NCBI RefSeq assembly: GCF_000281955.1
Contig: NZ_AKKF01000008.1
Coordinates: 1-64,000 of the forward strand
DNA: 64,000 bases
DNA from: Caulobacter sp. AP07
GTDB taxonomy: Bacteria; Pseudomonadota; Alphaproteobacteria; Caulobacterales; Caulobacteraceae
Direction of reading: 5' to 3'
Of this stretch, positions 62,301 to 64,000 are shown one piece after another. Both the position numbers and the translations under genes were made by a program. The notes below the pieces were generated by a model. It was not told where the DNA came from, did no database searches, and saw only the letters and a list, made by a program, of their open reading frames with translations. How positions within the stretch are numbered: the first letter of the stretch is position 1; every line of letters starts with the position of its first letter.

Positions 62301-64000
62301 TGATCAACAACGGCACGATCATCGGCGACGTGGCGTTGGGCGACGGCAACGACAGCTTCACCCTGAGCGTCAACGGCGTGATCAAGGGCGTCGTCGACGG
62401 CGGTTACGGTCTGGACATCCTGACCCTCGACTCCAGCAAGGGCGGCAGTGTCTCTTCCAGCCAGTTCGTCAACTTCGAAGCCTTCCGCCAGACCGGCGGC
62501 GGCAGTCTGAGCTATTCGGGCGTGTTCCTGGGCGGGCCCATCGTCATCGCCGGCGGCGGGGCCGAGGTGCTGGCCGGAACCAGCCTCACCGCGCCGGGCG
62601 CGACGACATTCCTGGGCACGAGCGGCTCCGAGCAAGTGACCATCGGCGGAACGATCTCGGGCGGCGTGTCGCTGGGCGGCGGCGCCGACACGGTGACCAA
62701 CCGCGGCGCCATCGGCGCGGCCGTGCTGCTGGGCGCGGGCGACGACGTCTATACCGAGGGCGCGGGCTCGACCGTGGCCGGCGCCATCGACGGCGGCGCG
62801 GGTGGCGACAGCTACATCGCCGAACTGGATGGCGACCGCACGGGCCTTCACACTCGCACCGGTTTCGAGCGCCTGGGCGTTATCGGCACGGGAAGGCTGA
62901 CCCTGGCGCTGGACCAGAATTGGGACGCGATCAGCCTGGCCGGCACGGGCCTGACCCTGCAGCAGGGAACCTTCACGGTCGGCGGCGTGTCGGGTGGCGA
63001 CACGGCCGAAATCGTGACCCTGGATCGTGACGTCGCCAAGGTCGACCTGGCGGGCGGCGACGACGCCCTGACCCTGGGCGGCGACGCCTTCGCCGGCGCC
63101 TATGCCGGCGGGACAGGGACTGACGCTCTCGCCTTCACGACCGCCAACACGGTGACCGTCAGCGGTTCGATCACGGGCTTCGAGACGATCTCCCTGGCCG
63201 GCGGCAATCAGCTAAACGTCTCGGGCGTCCTTGGCGCCAGCGGCGACGCGTTCGCCTTCACGGGCGGCGGCCAGACGCTGTCGGTGCTGTCCGGCGGCAA
63301 GCTGGACGGCACGGTCGACCTCGGCGCCGGCGACGACGTGTTCAGGCTCGCCGCGGGCGGCCAACTGCTCGGCGTCGTGCTGGGCGGGACTGGAAACGAC
63401 CTCGTCGCCATCGATCTGATCTCCGACCTGTCGCTACGCGGCGACCAGCTACGGCAGTTCGAGACCCTGCAGGTCACGGGCACGGGCGCGCTTAACTTCA
63501 CGGGCGGCGCGGCCAAGTTCGACCACCTGCTCACCGCCAGCCAGAACCTCGTCGTCGCGGCGGGCTCCAGCCTGGACGCCGGGGACCTGACGTTCGACGG
63601 CGCGGCGAACATCATGATCGTCAGCGGCGCGTTCTCGGGCGCGCTGAACCTGGGAGGCGGCGACGACGTCCTGCGCCTGACCACCGGCGGAACCCTCACG
63701 GGCTCGGCCAATGGCGGGACCGGGAACGACCGGCTCGAACTGGCGCTGGGCGGCGCCGACGCCGCGCCGATCGCCCTGGGCGCCACGCCGTTCTCGGGTT
63801 TCGAGACGCTCAGCCTGCAATCGGGCGTCGTCAGCCTGGCCGGCGACTACGGCTTCGACACCATCCAGGTTTCGAACGGACGCCTGATCGGCCTGGCCGG
63901 CTCGCGTCTGGCCGCGCGGACCATCACCGTCGCCCAGGGCGCGACCTTCGGGTCGGCCGGCCTGGTGACCGGCGACATCACCGTGGCCGGCACGCTCAGC
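59336..64000 (+). CDS. giant repetitive surface protein, probable autotransporter passenger, partial
   Basis: The frame is open from the ATG at 59336 to the window end, 1555 codons with no stop, so its 3' end lies outside. It begins with a signal peptide (RLRLLGCSLVALAAAVAGAAQA) and Cys soon after. The first half repeats N-T/S-G-x-I motifs such as NTGTI, NSGVI and NAGTI every 20-30 residues, as in a beta-solenoid. The second half repeats GGTGND/LGAGDD/GGGDDVL blocks, RTX-like, alternating with FETLSL-type strands. Long antisense frames here are shadows of the repeat bias. A C-terminal barrel would be expected beyond the window; it could also be a secreted adhesin. Confidence 0.85.
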   Translation, partial: MRTNLNQRPSRSLRLRLLGCSLVALAAAVAGAAQADCLPTPAPAGPILCSGATVGGVAISTSTNVTVQAGASVAGALYEHAMTFTSLGTVGTVASLQVDGLVNGLGQGGVVVLSGTVPNFNYPSTRLDIKVGQGGVIVGRVGVLTHWQGAPGYNTAGATLDNSGLVQGSDEGLTSSDAQHSGFLSVNNRATGVIRGAYGAIFGSVMYLTNAGLIDGGIDAAYELPSSGSYAIIPQSVNNSGVMTASYNEATLDLKGGWLTVTNSGQIVNTGPGEAIDAANRLNLTNAAGGLIRSAGGVAIRAGGGTFVNRGAIDGSVVLSDQATFDTMGGTLNGDLLFGASDDTLVAGWDSASGRLAGIAGRVDGGGGVNTLRFDLAQDANVDALLGAVALPTNFQNLALNLSNDAKVSLTGDAPSGLMVNGTGSFTTSGVVTTNGTALKLGFYYPSPLNFTNTGSIVATFNPPTANDYALDVRSIKSFSNEGTITSEGGNGVTAYMDYTGVLKNSGSIIATGMGLNLNGGLNNTGLIRSTQGAGLTVWSGSAISTNTGTIEGVTIGAAVNSTILANTGTIRASNGVGVKSGSYARIDNQAGGVITGTKASVSRDGGDGFYTAVLNAGVLNGDVDLRNAFTPSDSPNLYADKGGTLNGSLSMGTGWDTVITDLSRLVNGKFTGVTGTVNAGGGAGVDTLLLTVTEDATRTLTMPDSFEQLALDLAGGAALKLTLDRPLTSTLSLTGEGSLDLTADISVSKGSYAISLFGPSAASAEQFGYGSNPGKLSVISRGALTITQAPYYYASGVTLAADSTFENAGSLTISGDPSTYSMPVGIYGGAAVINSGVINLSSAIGISGATSFTNTGTLKQTPGPGLSIGVQNVAAVVNSGTIETGGLAVGLYGFGNAPLTVANSGVIRSTGADAVSGGYSKLELTNSVTGVIESTTGYAFTSSGDAVHIVNAGTITGDIGLRGFSADKIENTGTITGDIATGYGDDVVINNGTIIGDVALGDGNDSFTLSVNGVIKGVVDGGYGLDILTLDSSKGGSVSSSQFVNFEAFRQTGGGSLSYSGVFLGGPIVIAGGGAEVLAGTSLTAPGATTFLGTSGSEQVTIGGTISGGVSLGGGADTVTNRGAIGAAVLLGAGDDVYTEGAGSTVAGAIDGGAGGDSYIAELDGDRTGLHTRTGFERLGVIGTGRLTLALDQNWDAISLAGTGLTLQQGTFTVGGVSGGDTAEIVTLDRDVAKVDLAGGDDALTLGGDAFAGAYAGGTGTDALAFTTANTVTVSGSITGFETISLAGGNQLNVSGVLGASGDAFAFTGGGQTLSVLSGGKLDGTVDLGAGDDVFRLAAGGQLLGVVLGGTGNDLVAIDLISDLSLRGDQLRQFETLQVTGTGALNFTGGAAKFDHLLTASQNLVVAAGSSLDAGDLTFDGAANIMIVSGAFSGALNLGGGDDVLRLTTGGTLTGSANGGTGNDRLELALGGADAAPIALGATPFSGFETLSLQSGVVSLAGDYGFDTIQVSNGRLIGLAGSRLAARTITVAQGATFGSAGLVTGDITVAGTLS

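Noticed and set aside
61745-62851. 368-codon minus-strand frame inside the giant repeat protein
   Set aside because: Its composition mirrors the repeats on the plus strand; it has no start context and no domain.
1-64000. tRNA or rRNA genes, CRISPR arrays, insertion sequences, phage genes
   Set aside because: Read for and not seen; no transposase, integrase, repeat-spacer array or tRNA-like cloverleaf was found. Short or divergent ones could be missed by eye.

Overview
The window is a very GC-rich stretch of chromosome from an alphaproteobacterium, most likely a Caulobacter or close relative. This rests on the strong G/C third-position bias, four TonB-dependent receptors in 64 kb, a FecI/FecR regulated receptor, a ScfR-type glyoxylate-shunt regulator, and the style of the operons (many ATGA/TTGA stop-start overlaps). 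Nothing looks recently acquired: I found no insertion sequence, integrase, tRNA, rRNA or CRISPR array. It reads as a series of nutrient-acquisition modules, most of which keep their own regulator or operator site.

Layout. (1) 1-6.7 kb: vitamin B12 uptake and salvage operon btuB-cobD-cobO-btuF-btuC-btuD on the minus strand behind a cobalamin riboswitch, with cobU divergent. (2) 6.8-9.2 kb: a TauD-family dioxygenase and a flavin-dependent monooxygenase, probably for organosulfur compounds. (3) 9.2-14.1 kb: a molybdenum module with modAB, a TonB-dependent receptor, modE and a small periplasmic protein; a ModE-type palindrome lies between modA and the receptor. (4) 14.1-18.9 kb: a Fur-box region between an unknown 155-residue protein and an ECF sigma/anti-sigma/TonB-transducer set. 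(5) 19.0-20.7 kb: a glycosyltransferase and a polysaccharide deacetylase-like protein. (6) 20.7-25.8 kb: glyoxylate shunt (aceB, a small protein, aceA) divergent from a ScfR regulator with palindromic operators. (7) 25.8-28.6 kb: metE behind a second cobalamin riboswitch with a clear Shine-Dalgarno-sequestering hairpin. (8) 28.6-34.9 kb: dctB-dctD, dctA and a porin for C4-dicarboxylates. (9) 35-39 kb: a GntR regulator and ribD-ribE-ribBA-ribH. (10) 39-42 kb: tal-gnd-HAD phosphatase. (11) 42.3-45.7 kb: an MHS-family symporter and an amino-acid permease. (12) 45.7-52.6 kb: a 2-aminoethylphosphonate-type catabolic locus (LysR regulator, TonB-dependent receptor, FAD oxidoreductase, PhnX, DUF5690-type transporter). 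(13) 52.6-54.2 kb: PadR-ChrA. (14) 54.5-59.0 kb: two translationally coupled hybrid histidine kinases. (15) 59.3 kb to the window end: the first 1555 codons of a giant repetitive surface protein that runs off the window.

How it fits together. B12 controls both its own uptake (btuB leader) and the B12-independent methionine synthase (metE leader), apparently at translation initiation in both cases. The molybdenum and phosphonate modules share a design: a TonB-dependent outer-membrane receptor, a dedicated regulator, and palindromes in the intergenic space that could be its operators. They are the most interesting parts of the window because receptor substrates of this kind are poorly known. 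All assignments come from reading the sequence and from family knowledge; no database search was run.
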